Origin: Pseudomonadota bacterium
GTDB taxonomy: Bacteria > Pseudomonadota > Alphaproteobacteria > Acetobacterales > Acetobacteraceae
DNA: 37,077 nucleotides
Direction: 5' to 3'
NCBI GenBank assembly: GCA_021781835.1
Contig: JAJXWD010000029.1
Span: 1 to 37,077, forward strand
Below are positions 8,628 through 16,935 of the stretch, piece by piece. How positions within the stretch are numbered: the stretch's first letter is position 1; each line of letters begins with the position of its first letter. The notes below the pieces were generated by a model. That model was not told where the DNA came from. It saw nothing but the letters and a program-made list of their open reading frames with translations, and did no database searches. The position numbers and the translations under genes are program-made.

Positions 8628-9548
8628 TCAGGTCACGACGCTGAGGAAATTCTCATTGAGCTGGCGCTCATAATAGAAAATGCTCTTGCCGATCTGGTTT
8701 ACATCCCAGGTGCGGGTCGGGCTGTCGGGATAATAGGTATAGCCGCCCGAGAACACCTCGTTGCGGTTGCCCGAGGGGTCGAAGAAATAAATCGTCTGCC
8801 CGCGGGTGATGCCATGGCGGGTCGGCCCGATATCGACCGAGATGTCATAGCGGGTGATGATATCGGCGGCATGGCCGACATCGTTCCAGCTCTCGAGGTT
8901 GAACGAGATGTGGTGCAACTTGCCGGGTTCGTCATGCTTCACAAACGCGATGTCATGCGCCTTCATGCCGCAGCTCAGGAAGGCGGCGAGCAGCCCATCG
9001 GGCGGATCAAGGCGTTCGGTGAGCTTGAAGTCGAGGCAATTCTCGAAGAACGCCACGGTCTCATCCACATTCGGGCCGTAAAGCAGCACATGGTCAAAGC
9101 GCGTGGCGCCCATGCCGTGGGGCTCGATGCTCCAGACATCCGGATTATGCACATCCGGCCCCGGCTCCGAGCGGTCGGCATGGGCGAACAGCTCAAAACG
9201 GTGGCCGGCCGGCACGGTAAAGCCGATGCGCCGCCCAATGCCCGGCTGCTCGCCGGCGGCCACATGGTCCACCGCCACGCCATGATCGGCGATGCGCTTG
9301 GCGAAGCTGTCGAGATCAGCCTCCGAGGCCACCTTATAAGCGACATAATCCATGCCCGCGCGGTCGGCCGGGCGCAGCACCACCGAGTGATGGTCAAACT
9401 CATCGCCGCATTTCAGGTAAACACGGCCATCGGCGCCGCGCGCCACCTCATGCATGCCGATGCGCTTGACATAATGCTCAACCGCCGCCGCCAAATCCAG
9501 CACCCGGACCTGCACAAACCCTGGACGCAATACACCAGTCATTGCCAT
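8628..9548 (-). CDS. xylE: catechol 2,3-dioxygenase (extradiol, XylE type)
   Basis: A 306-residue type I extradiol dioxygenase built from two vicinal-oxygen-chelate modules. It cleaves catechol next to the diol to 2-hydroxymuconic semialdehyde using Fe(II) and O2. The sequence follows Pseudomonas XylE closely: start MRPGHVQLRVLD-like (here LRPGFVQVRVLD), then FDHVLLYG with ligand His153, KLHHISFNLE with the second His (212/213), and DIGPTRHGITRGQTIYFFDP leading to SGNRNEVF with ligand Glu264. The start at 9548 was chosen because GGGGAG lies 9 nt upstream; an ATG 21 bp earlier would put that site inside the gene. It follows benD after 212 bp holding two copies of a near-palindrome. No hydroxymuconic-semialdehyde genes are in the window. 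Confidence 0.94.
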   Translation of the reverse strand: MAMTGVLRPGFVQVRVLDLAAAVEHYVKRIGMHEVARGADGRVYLKCGDEFDHHSVVLRPADRAGMDYVAYKVASEADLDSFAKRIADHGVAVDHVAAGEQPGIGRRIGFTVPAGHRFELFAHADRSEPGPDVHNPDVWSIEPHGMGATRFDHVLLYGPNVDETVAFFENCLDFKLTERLDPPDGLLAAFLSCGMKAHDIAFVKHDEPGKLHHISFNLESWNDVGHAADIITRYDISVDIGPTRHGITRGQTIYFFDPSGNRNEVFSGGYTYYPDSPTRTWDVNQIGKSIFYYERQLNENFLSVVT

Positions 9549-9673
9549 TGTCTTTGACTCCCCAGTCAAAAGGCCGCCATTTTCGGTCGGCCACCTTGTA
9601 AATGTTATCGTCGCTTATCGCCTGCCGAGACGTTTCCTGCACCCTGCCCGGACGGCCATTGCCGCTTTTTAGC

Positions 9674-9687
9674 AAAATGTCGAAATT
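9674..9687. promoter_or_regulatory. ben-cluster near-palindrome, copy 1 (dioxygenase leader)
   Basis: AAAATGTCGAAATT, a variant of the AAAATCTCGAAATT motif at 9749 and 13504. It lies 126 bp upstream of the catechol dioxygenase start in the benD-dioxygenase gap. The TCGA centre is conserved, but one arm position is changed (G for C). Function is inferred from repetition only. Confidence 0.4.
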
Positions 9688-9748
9688 CCCGCTCCTAACC
9701 TAATACGCCTGACGCGAGACGCAAGAGGCTGAGAGCCATTCGCAGTTA

Positions 9749-9762
9749 AAAATCTCGAAATT
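9749..9762. promoter_or_regulatory. ben-cluster near-palindrome, copy 2 (at the benD stop)
   Basis: AAAATCTCGAAATT is identical over 14 bases to the copy in front of benA. It overlaps the first two bases of the reversed benD stop codon (9761-9763) and stands at the upstream edge of the 212-bp gap before the dioxygenase gene. The start-to-start distance to copy 1 is 75 bp. It may be an operator for an internal promoter driving the dioxygenase. Confidence 0.45.
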
Positions 9763-10549
9763 ATTGCCCACCCTGATCCCCGCCGCCCACCGGCAGCACC
9801 GAGCCGGTGATGTAGGAGGCCTCATCGGACGCCAAAAACAAAATCGCCCCCACCTGCTCATCGAGCGTGCCATAGCGGCGCATGAAGCTCGCCTGCACGG
9901 TCTGATCGATGAGCGTCTGGTACCAGATCTTCTCCTGCGCGCTGCGGTCCTCGCCGCCGCGCGGAATCCGGCGCTCGGGCGCCTCGGTGCCACCCGTGGC
10001 CACCGCATTCACCCTTATTCCCTGTTCGGCATATTCCCAGGCCAGGTTGCGGGTCAGCGCGTTCACCCCCCCCTTGGCCGCGCCATAAGGCACGCGCATC
10101 AGCCCCTTGGTGGCAATGGAGGAGACATTGACAATTGCCCCCCCGCCCGAAGCCAGCAAATGCGGCAGCGCGGCATGGCACCCCCATAGCGTGGGAAACA
10201 GCGAGCGGCTGATCTCTTTCGAGATCTGCTCGGGCGTGTATTCGCCATAGGGCATGGCCCAGATGGTGCCGCCGACATTATTAATAACAATATCGAGCCG
10301 CCCGAACCGCTCCGCCGCCGCCGCCATCACCTTCGCGGCCCCATCATAGGTTTCCAAATCGGCGATCACCGCCACCGCGCCCTCACCCGCCTCGGCGCAC
10401 ACCTCGTGCACCAGCTCCGAGCGGTCCGCCAACACAACCCTCGCGCCCTCGGCGGCGAGCCGCAACGCCACCGCGCGCCCAATGCCCTGGGCCGCGCCCG
10501 TCACCACCGCCACCTTGGCCGCGAACCGGCCCTGCCACACCCCGCTCAT
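9761..10549 (-). CDS. benD: benzoate cis-diol dehydrogenase (SDR)
   Basis: A 262-residue short-chain dehydrogenase/reductase. It oxidises and decarboxylates 1,6-dihydroxycyclohexa-2,4-diene-1-carboxylate, the BenABC product, to catechol with NAD. The Rossmann motif is VTGAAQGIGRAVAL (near residue 17). NNVGGTIWAMPYGEY is diagnostic of the BenD/XylL group. The catalytic set is Ser in VNVSSIAT and Tyr-x-x-x-Lys in YGAAKGG. The ATG overlaps the benC stop (ATGA, 10546-10549), so the two are translationally coupled. The stop codon overlaps a copy of the AAAATCTCGAAATT motif. Confidence 0.94.
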   Translation of the reverse strand: MSGVWQGRFAAKVAVVTGAAQGIGRAVALRLAAEGARVVLADRSELVHEVCAEAGEGAVAVIADLETYDGAAKVMAAAAERFGRLDIVINNVGGTIWAMPYGEYTPEQISKEISRSLFPTLWGCHAALPHLLASGGGAIVNVSSIATKGLMRVPYGAAKGGVNALTRNLAWEYAEQGIRVNAVATGGTEAPERRIPRGGEDRSAQEKIWYQTLIDQTVQASFMRRYGTLDEQVGAILFLASDEASYITGSVLPVGGGDQGGQ

Positions 10550-11571
10550 GCCGCCTTGCCCGGCGCCGCGCTGGTGGGCGCGAATTTCTCGTAATAAAAG
10601 CTGGCCGGCATCACGCCAATATTGTGGAAATGGGTGCGCACGGCCTCAACCATCGGCGGCGGCCCGCACAGATACACATCGACATCGCCGCCATTGAGCG
10701 CTGACGCCGGAATATGCTGGGTCACGAAGCCCTTGTTCGGGTAGGAGCTCTCCGGGCTGGCCACGCAAGCCGACCATGAGAACCCCGCGATCTTGGCGCC
10801 ATAAGCCTCGATCTTCTCAACCTCGACCAGATCGGCGTCATGGGTAACGCCATAAATCAGGTGCACCGGCTGCCCGGGGTCCGTCCCGGCCATTTCCGCC
10901 AGCATGGAGAGCATGGGCGCCAGCCCCGTGCCACCGGCCAGCAACAGCAGCGGGCGCTTGGCCTCACGCAGAAAGAAACTGCCAGAAGGCCCGGTCAGGG
11001 TCAGTTCATCGCCCGGCTTGGCCTGGGTGGTGAGCCAGCGGCTCATCAGCCCGTTGGGGATGTTGCGGATCAAAAACCCCGCCTCGACATCGCCGGGCTT
11101 CGAGGAAAACGAATAAGCCCGCACCTGCCCGCCGGCGCCCGGCACCGCGATGTTGACATATTGCCCCGGCAAAAAGGCCAGGGCGTTGGCCAGGGTCACG
11201 TTCAACCCGATGGTGCTGGGTGAGAGCAGCTCAACCCCCGTCACCACCGCCTTGGTGGTGGTAATAGTGGTCTTGCAGGCGCTGGCGGGGGCGAGAACGC
11301 GCACCACGAGGTCGGTCTTGGGCTTCATCTGGCAGGCCAGGGCAAAGCCCGCCTTGGCCTCGTCATCCGAGAGCGCGTCCTCGATATAAGACCCGCCATC
11401 GAACGAACCAGACTCGCAAAACAGCTTGCACGTCCCGCAGGCGCCGTCACGGCAATCCAGCGGAATGTTGATCCCGGCCCGGTAGGCGGCATCGGCCACC
11501 GTGTCGGTCTCGTTGCAGGTGATGAAGCGGGTCACTCCATCCTCGAAATTCAATGCGACCTTGCAGCTCAT
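10546..11571 (-). CDS. benC: benzoate 1,2-dioxygenase reductase component
   Basis: A 341-residue one-polypeptide electron donor that passes electrons from NADH through FAD and a plant-type [2Fe-2S] cluster to the BenAB oxygenase. The N-terminal ferredoxin has Cys40, Cys45, Cys48 (CRDGACGTC) and Cys80. The FAD-binding RAYSFSS motif comes next, then the NAD-binding GGTGLAPMLSML, and CGPPPMVEAV near the C-terminus. The order ferredoxin-FAD-NAD is that of BenC/XylZ. It starts 22 bp after benB and overlaps benD by 4 bp. Confidence 0.95.
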   Translation of the reverse strand: MSCKVALNFEDGVTRFITCNETDTVADAAYRAGINIPLDCRDGACGTCKLFCESGSFDGGSYIEDALSDDEAKAGFALACQMKPKTDLVVRVLAPASACKTTITTTKAVVTGVELLSPSTIGLNVTLANALAFLPGQYVNIAVPGAGGQVRAYSFSSKPGDVEAGFLIRNIPNGLMSRWLTTQAKPGDELTLTGPSGSFFLREAKRPLLLLAGGTGLAPMLSMLAEMAGTDPGQPVHLIYGVTHDADLVEVEKIEAYGAKIAGFSWSACVASPESSYPNKGFVTQHIPASALNGGDVDVYLCGPPPMVEAVRTHFHNIGVMPASFYYEKFAPTSAAPGKAA

Positions 11572-11593
11572 TTCCGCTCCCCAATTCTTGTTT

Positions 11594-12079
11594 TTAGATG
11601 TGGTACACGTCGATGACGTGGCGGATATAGTCGTTCTTCAGCACCACCTTCTTGTCGGTGATCACCGGTGCCGCGCCCGCCACGTTCAGAGTATAAAACG
11701 ATGTGCCGAAAAACACATCCGTGGCCTTGTAACGGTGCGAATGGGTCACCCAGTTGAAGCGCAGCTTTACCGTCGCGCCGTCCTGCTCCAGAATTTCCAC
11801 ATTATTAATACTATGGCCGGTGCGCGGCTCGGGCATCGAGGCCGACGAGCGCTCGGTGCGGATGCGGAAAATCCGATCCTCCAGCCCGGCGCGCGAGGGA
11901 TAATAAATCAGCGAGATCTGGGTGTGCGGGTCGGTGACAAGCGTGTCATCCTCCTTCCACGCCGGCATCCAAAACGTCACGTCCGGGTCGTAAAAGCCCA
12001 GCCAGCTGTCCCAGTCGCGGTCATCGAGCGCCCGGGCCTCGCGGTACAAAAAGGCCTGCGCCTGTTCAATTGACAGCAT
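11594..12079 (-). CDS. benB: benzoate 1,2-dioxygenase, small (beta) subunit
   Basis: A 161-residue ring-hydroxylating dioxygenase beta subunit (SnoaL/NTF2-like fold). It is structural in the alpha3beta3 oxygenase and carries no metal. Conserved blocks are EQAQAFLYREARALDDRDWDSWL at the N-terminus, the WMPAWKEDD segment, and SLIYYPSRAGLEDRIFRI in the middle. It sits between benA (21 bp upstream) and benC (22 bp downstream), the canonical benABC order. Length is normal for the family. Confidence 0.94.
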   Translation of the reverse strand: MLSIEQAQAFLYREARALDDRDWDSWLGFYDPDVTFWMPAWKEDDTLVTDPHTQISLIYYPSRAGLEDRIFRIRTERSSASMPEPRTGHSINNVEILEQDGATVKLRFNWVTHSHRYKATDVFFGTSFYTLNVAGAAPVITDKKVVLKNDYIRHVIDVYHI

Positions 12080-12100
12080 TTCCGTTTCCTTCCCTAACTC

Positions 12101-13435
12101 TTACTTTTCGCCCAAGGCCTTTTGCATCACCTGCTGCCAATAGCGGTGCTGCTCGACATACAAGCCCTCATCCTCGGTGCGGATGCCCGAGAGCAGCGGG
12201 TTCAGGCCAATGGTCTTGGCGGTCTCGTCCGCGCCCTTGACCCAATGCTTGGCCCCACGGGAAATATCGTTCCACGCCGCCGCGCGGCCGCCATAGCCTT
12301 CCTGGCAGGCGCGGAATTCTTCCAGATCATCGGGCGTGGCCATGCCCGAGGCGTTGAAGAAATCCTCATACTGGCGGATGCGGTGGGCGCGCGCCTCGGC
12401 ATCCTCGCCCTTGGGCGCGATGCAATAAATGGTCACCTCGGTCTTGTTCACCGCCAGGGGCCGCAACACGCGGATCTGCGAGCTGAACTGGTCCATCAGG
12501 TAAACATTGGGATAAAGGCACAGATTGCGCGAGCGCAGCACCATCCAATCCGCCATGGCCTGGCCGAACTTGGCGGCATATTCCTCGCGCCGGTGCCAGT
12601 TGGGGCGGTCCTCGGGGTTCGCCCAGTTGGTCCAGAGCAGCATATGCCCATGCTCAAACGAATAAGACCCGCCGCCCTGCTTGGCCCAGCCGCCGGCCGA
12701 CATGGCGCGGATGCCGTCAGGCTGCTCCAGATCCTTGCGCCGTCCGGTGGTGGCGGCATAATTCCAGTGCGTGGCGGTCACATGGTAGCCATCCGCGCCA
12801 TTTTCGGCCTGCAGCTTCCAGTTGCCCTCAAACACATAGGTCGAGGCGCCATCGAGCACTTCCAGCCCCTCGGGCGACTGGTCGCAAATCATATCGATGA
12901 TCTTGGCGGCCTCGCCCAAATGCGCCGCCAGCGGCAGCACGTCTTCCTTCAGGCTGCCGAACAAAAACCCGCGATAATTCTCAAACCGCGCCACCTTGGT
13001 CAGGTTGTGCGAACCGTCCTTGTTGAAGCTCTCGGGATATTCCGCCCCCTCGGGATCCTTGATCTTGAGCAGCTTGCCCGAATTATTGAAGGTCCAGCCA
13101 TGAAAGGGGCAGGTATAGGTGCCCTGGTTGCCGCGCTTGCGCCGGCACAGCGTGGCGCCACGATGCGCGCAGGCATTGATGAAGGCATTCAACTCACCCT
13201 GGCGGTTACGCGCGATGACAACCGGCTGGCGGCCGATATAGGTGGTGAAGTAATCGTTATTGTTTGGAATCTGGCTCTCATGGGCCAGAAAAATCCAGTT
13301 CCCCTCGAAGATGGTCCGCATTTCCACGTCGAACATCTGCTCATCGGTGAAAATATCGCGCCGGCAGCGGAAATTGCCGGTGGCGGCATCGTCCTCCAGC
13401 GCGCTGGACAGATTTTTGGCGAGATCGTCGGGCAT
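12101..13435 (-). CDS. benA: benzoate 1,2-dioxygenase, large (alpha) subunit
   Basis: A 444-residue Rieske non-heme iron oxygenase alpha subunit. With NADH-derived electrons it adds O2 across C1-C2 of benzoate to give the cis-diol carboxylate. The Rieske centre is Cys89-x-His91 and Cys109-x-x-His112 (CAHRGATLC...CPFHGW). The mononuclear iron site is in [15 protein letters not shown] (His218 and His223; the third acidic ligand lies further on). Start 13435 has GGAGGA 5 nt upstream. It is first in the operon, with about 58 nt of predicted leader. The divergent control region holds a LysR-type site and a near-palindrome. Confidence 0.95.
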   Translation of the reverse strand: MPDDLAKNLSSALEDDAATGNFRCRRDIFTDEQMFDVEMRTIFEGNWIFLAHESQIPNNNDYFTTYIGRQPVVIARNRQGELNAFINACAHRGATLCRRKRGNQGTYTCPFHGWTFNNSGKLLKIKDPEGAEYPESFNKDGSHNLTKVARFENYRGFLFGSLKEDVLPLAAHLGEAAKIIDMICDQSPEGLEVLDGASTYVFEGNWKLQAENGADGYHVTATHWNYAATTGRRKDLEQPDGIRAMSAGGWAKQGGGSYSFEHGHMLLWTNWANPEDRPNWHRREEYAAKFGQAMADWMVLRSRNLCLYPNVYLMDQFSSQIRVLRPLAVNKTEVTIYCIAPKGEDAEARAHRIRQYEDFFNASGMATPDDLEEFRACQEGYGGRAAAWNDISRGAKHWVKGADETAKTIGLNPLLSGIRTEDEGLYVEQHRYWQQVMQKALGEK

Positions 13436-13499
13436 ATCGCTCCTCCAGAAGGGTTGTTGTGGCGGGCACCATCAGGTGGCGGCCCTTGTCTTGCCTCCT

Positions 13500-13528
13500 T
13501 TTTAAAATCTCGAAATTTTTAAGTCCAA
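13500..13528 (-). promoter_or_regulatory. predicted benA promoter with a near-palindrome filling its spacer
   Basis: On the minus strand TTGGAC (13528-13523) and TTAAAA (13505-13500) are 17 bp apart, a plausible sigma-70 -35/-10 pair with a weak -10, as expected for an activator-dependent promoter. The start would fall near 13493. The spacer is occupied by AAAATTTCGAGATTTT (forward 13504-13519), the third copy of the cluster motif, where a bound repressor would block polymerase. Promoter and operator are predictions. Confidence 0.45.
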
Positions 13529-13548
13529 GACTGTTTGGGTTTAACTCC

Positions 13549-13563
13549 ATACCCAAAAAGTAT
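13549..13563. promoter_or_regulatory. BenM/CatM-type LysR binding site in the benA-benE divergent region
   Basis: ATAC-CCAAAAA-GTAT matches exactly the ATAC-N7-GTAT consensus described for BenM and CatM in Acinetobacter. Its centre (13556) is about 63 bp upstream of the predicted benA start, the standard position of a LysR recognition site. It also touches a possible benE -10 (TATACG, 13561-13566), so it could affect both directions. A wider dyad, TTTGGGT (13534-13540) with ACCCAAA (13551-13557), overlaps it. Confidence 0.65.
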
Positions 13564-13620
13564 ACGGTTTTACCTTGCGCGCCGCGCCCCCCAGCCGCCA
13601 TTTAGGCCCCCATAACCAAG

Positions 13621-14865
13621 ATGAAACGGGGAGAAACGGTGATTTTATCACGCATCGAGCGGCCTGCCGCGCCGGCGCCGCGCATGGCCCAGATCAGATC
13701 GGATCTGGGGGCCACCTATATCGCGCATGGCTTTATCGGCTGGCTGTTCGCGGCCACGGGGCCGGTGGCGATCATCTTGTCGGTGGGCGTGCAAGGCGGG
13801 CTGAGCGAAGCCCAGATCGCCTCCTGGATTTTTGGCGTGTTCCTGGTCAACGGCCTCATCACCACCTTGCTGTCCTGGGTCTACCGCGCCCCGCTGGCGT
13901 TTTTCTGGACCATTCCGGGCACGGTGCTGGTCGGCCCGGCGCTCAAAACCCTCAGCTTCCCGGAAGTCATCGGCGCTTTTTATGCCACCGGCGCACTCAT
14001 TTTGCTGCTGGGCGCCACGGGCTGGGTCAAAAAACTGATGAACGCCATCCCCATGCCCATCGTCATGGGCATGGTGGCCGGCGTGTTCCTGCGCTTCGGC
14101 ACCGACCTCATCCAGGCCCTCAAAGCCGATGCCCCCATCGCCGGCCCCATGGTGCTCACCTGGCTGGCGCTCTCCACCTTCCGGCGCGTGGGCGAGATCC
14201 TGCCCCCCATCATCGGCGCGCTGCTCGTCGGGGCGGCCGCTTCGCTGCTTTCGGGGCAGTTCCATCTGGCGCCGGGCGGCGGCGCGGCGCTGGCCCAGCC
14301 CATCTTCACCGCGCCGCAATGGTCCTGGCCCGCCATGGTCGATCTGGTGATCCCCCTCGCGATCACGGTGCTGGTGGTGCAAAACGGCCAGGGCTTCGCG
14401 GTGCTCAAGGCCGCCGGGCACGAGGCGCCCATCGATTCGGTTACCTTCGCCTGCGGCATTGGCGGCCTGCTCTCGGCCATGGTCGGCGCGGTCAGCACCT
14501 GCCTGGCCGGCCCCACCAACGCCATCCTCACCTCCACTGGCGAGCGCCCGCGCCACTATACCGCGGCGCTCACCACGGGTCTGCTCTCCATCCTGTTCGG
14601 CCTGTTCGCCTCGGGCTTCACGCGCCTCATGCTGGCCGCTCCCAAGCCCTTCATCGCCACGCTGGCGGGGCTGGCCATGCTGCGCGTGCTGCAAGGCGCG
14701 TTCGCCGGCACATTCCGGGGCAAGCACACGCTGGGCGGGCTGGTCAGTTTTCTGGTCACCGTTTCGGGCATCGGCCTGTTCAATATCGGCGCAGCCTTCT
14801 GGGGGCTGGTGGCGGGCTATTGCCTCTCGCGCCTGCTCGAATCCCCAGATTTCCACGCTTCATGA
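13621..14865 (+). CDS. benE: benzoate/H+ symporter, BenE family
   Basis: A 414-residue polytopic inner-membrane transporter of the benzoate:H+ symporter (BenE) family, importing benzoate for the adjacent dioxygenase. It has about a dozen hydrophobic segments. Family landmarks are FFWTIPGTVLVGPAL, IPMPIVMGMVAGVFLRFG, VVQNGQGFAVLKAAGHEAPID and CLAGPTNAILTSTGERPRHY. The ATG at 13621 has no ribosome site. A GTG six codons later (13639) has GGGGAG 5 nt before it and may be the true start, removing MKRGET. It is divergent from benABCD across a shared regulatory region of about 185 bp. Confidence 0.92.
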   Translation: MKRGETVILSRIERPAAPAPRMAQIRSDLGATYIAHGFIGWLFAATGPVAIILSVGVQGGLSEAQIASWIFGVFLVNGLITTLLSWVYRAPLAFFWTIPGTVLVGPALKTLSFPEVIGAFYATGALILLLGATGWVKKLMNAIPMPIVMGMVAGVFLRFGTDLIQALKADAPIAGPMVLTWLALSTFRRVGEILPPIIGALLVGAAASLLSGQFHLAPGGGAALAQPIFTAPQWSWPAMVDLVIPLAITVLVVQNGQGFAVLKAAGHEAPIDSVTFACGIGGLLSAMVGAVSTCLAGPTNAILTSTGERPRHYTAALTTGLLSILFGLFASGFTRLMLAAPKPFIATLAGLAMLRVLQGAFAGTFRGKHTLGGLVSFLVTVSGIGLFNIGAAFWGLVAGYCLSRLLESPDFHAS

Positions 14866-14946
14866 AGCCCCCTCCATTTAGGCCGAATTGATCTTGCCAC
14901 GGGGCGCACTTGCTTCCATCCTGGGGGCGGGAAACAGCATCAGGCA

Positions 14947-15417
14947 GTGTCCATGACCGATAACTGGAGCCCCGAACGGGCCAAAGACATCATCTCCGCG
15001 CATCTGGGGCTCGAGGGGCCGTTGCTGCCCATCCTGCACGCGCTGCAGGATGAATTCGGCTATCTCCCGCGTGAGGCGCTGGTGCTGGCGGCCGAGGCCC
15101 TCAACATCACCCGCGCCGACGTGCATGGCGTGGCCTCCTTCTACCCCGATTTCCGCAGCCAGCCTCCCGGCCGCCATGTGCTCAAAATCTGCCGCGCCGA
15201 GGCCTGCCAGTCCATGGGCGGCGAGGAAAACGCCGAAGCCCTGCTCTCGCGGCTCGGCCTGTCCTGGGGCGCCACCAGCGCCAATGGCGCGCTCACCATC
15301 GAGCCGGTCTATTGCCTGGGGCTGTGCGCCACCGCCCCCAACGCCCAGCGCGACGGTCAGGCCTTCGCCCGGCTCGATGCCGAGCGCCTCGAAGCCCTGG
15401 CGCGGGAGGTGCTGTGA
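14947..15417 (+). CDS. fdsG: NAD-dependent formate dehydrogenase, gamma subunit (NuoE-like)
   Basis: A 156-residue thioredoxin-fold [2Fe-2S] protein, homologous to complex I NuoE. It works with FdsB to hand electrons from formate to NAD. Cluster ligands are Cys82 and Cys87 (CRAEAC) and Cys123 and Cys127 (CLGLC), with HGVASFYPDFR upstream. The start could be GTG 14947 or ATG 14953, and neither has a clear ribosome site. It is first in fdsGBA-fdhD-fdsD. Its stop overlaps the fdsB start by one base (TGATG). No LysR fdsR gene lies upstream; benE is the left neighbour. Confidence 0.92.
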   Translation: MSMTDNWSPERAKDIISAHLGLEGPLLPILHALQDEFGYLPREALVLAAEALNITRADVHGVASFYPDFRSQPPGRHVLKICRAEACQSMGGEENAEALLSRLGLSWGATSANGALTIEPVYCLGLCATAPNAQRDGQAFARLDAERLEALAREVL

Positions 15418-16925
15418 TGCGGCTCTATTTGCCCCGCGATTCCGTCACCCAGGCCCTGGGCGGCGAAAAGCTCGCCGCCGCCCTCAAGGCCGAGGCCGAA
15501 CGCCGCGGCGTTCCCCTCACCCTCACCCGCAACGGCTCACGCGGCCTGTTCTGGCTGGAGCCGCTGGTTGAGCTGGAAACCGTCGCCGGCCGCCTGGGCT
15601 TCGGGCCCTTCACCGAATCCGACATCCCCGCCCTGTTCGACAGCCCGTCCACCCACCCCAAGGCGCTCGGCCTGGTCTCCGAACTCCCCTTCCTCAAGCG
15701 CCAGCAGCGCCTCACCTTCGTGCGCGCCGGCCTCACCGACCCGCTCAGCCTCACCGATTACGCGGCCCATGGCGGCTGGGCGGGGCTGGCCAAGGCGCGC
15801 ACCCTCACAGGCGCCGAGATCTGCGCCGAGGTCACCAAATCCGGCCTGCGCGGCCGTGGCGGCGCGGGCTTTCCCACCGGCATCAAATGGGAAACGGTGC
15901 GCAAGGCCGAGGCCGGCCAGAAATACATCGTCTGCAATGCCGACGAGGGTGATTCCGGCTCCTACGCCGACCGTTTGCTCATCGAGGCCGACCCGTTCTG
16001 CCTCATCGAGGGCATGGCCATCGCGGCGCTGGCGGTGGGCGCCACGCGCGGCCATGTCTATCTGCGCTCCGAATACCCCAACGCCATCGCCATGCTCGGC
16101 CAGGCCATCGCCATCGCCACCCAGGCCGGCCATCTCGATGGGTTTCACCTCGAGGTGCGCGTCGGCGCCGGGTCTTATGTCTGCGGCGAGGAAACCGCCC
16201 TGCTCGAAAGCCTGGAAGGCAAGCGCGGCGTGGTGCGCGCCAAGCCGCCGGTGCCCGCGCTGGTCGGGCTGTTTGGCCGCCCCACGGTCATCAACAACGT
16301 CATCTCCCTGGCCACCATTCCCCACATCCTGGCCGATGGCGCCGAAGCCTACGCCGCCTTCGGGCTTGGCCATTCGCGCGGCACCATGCCCATCCAGCTT
16401 TCGGGCAACATCAAGCATGGCGGCCTGTTCGAGACGGCGTTCGGCATCACGCTGGGCGAGCTGGTCGAGGATATCGGCGGCGGCACGGCCTCGGGCCGGC
16501 CGCTGCGCGCGGTGCAGGCGGGCGGCCCGCTCGGCGCCTATTTCGCCCCCCATCAGTTCGACATTCTCTACGGCTACGAGGAATATGCCAAGGCCGGCGG
16601 GCTGATCGGCCATGGCGGGCTGGTGGTGTTCGATGACCGCGTGAACATGGCCCGCATGGCCCGCTTCGCCCTGGAATTCTGCGCCCACGAATCCTGCGGC
16701 AAATGCACGCCCTGTCGCATCGGCTCCACCCGCGGGCATGAGCTGCTCGGGCGCATCATGGCGGGCGGCGGCTCGCCCCAAGACCTCGCCTTGCTGCGCG
16801 AGCTGTGCGACACCATGAAATCCGCCTCGCTGTGCGCGCTGGGCGGCTTCACCCCCTACCCGGTCATGAGCGCGCTCACCCTCTTCCCCGAAGATTTCAC
16901 CGCCCTTCCGGCGGCGGCGGCGTAG
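15417..16925 (+). CDS. fdsB: NAD-dependent formate dehydrogenase, beta subunit (NuoF-like diaphorase)
   Basis: A 502-residue homologue of complex I NuoF with a short thioredoxin-like N-terminal part (about 1-100). It carries FMN and a [4Fe-4S] cluster and reduces NAD. Nucleotide sites are GLRGRGGAGFPTGIKWE and CNADEGDSGSYADR, with the FMN/NADH contact GSYVCGEETALLESLEG. Cluster ligands are in ESCGKCTPCRIG, with a fourth Cys near LCALGG. The start at 15417 overlaps the fdsG stop by one base, so the two are coupled. The longer open frame upstream overlaps fdsG and is rejected. Confidence 0.94.
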   Translation: MRLYLPRDSVTQALGGEKLAAALKAEAERRGVPLTLTRNGSRGLFWLEPLVELETVAGRLGFGPFTESDIPALFDSPSTHPKALGLVSELPFLKRQQRLTFVRAGLTDPLSLTDYAAHGGWAGLAKARTLTGAEICAEVTKSGLRGRGGAGFPTGIKWETVRKAEAGQKYIVCNADEGDSGSYADRLLIEADPFCLIEGMAIAALAVGATRGHVYLRSEYPNAIAMLGQAIAIATQAGHLDGFHLEVRVGAGSYVCGEETALLESLEGKRGVVRAKPPVPALVGLFGRPTVINNVISLATIPHILADGAEAYAAFGLGHSRGTMPIQLSGNIKHGGLFETAFGITLGELVEDIGGGTASGRPLRAVQAGGPLGAYFAPHQFDILYGYEEYAKAGGLIGHGGLVVFDDRVNMARMARFALEFCAHESCGKCTPCRIGSTRGHELLGRIMAGGGSPQDLALLRELCDTMKSASLCALGGFTPYPVMSALTLFPEDFTALPAAAA

Positions 16926-16935
16926 GAGCCACCCA

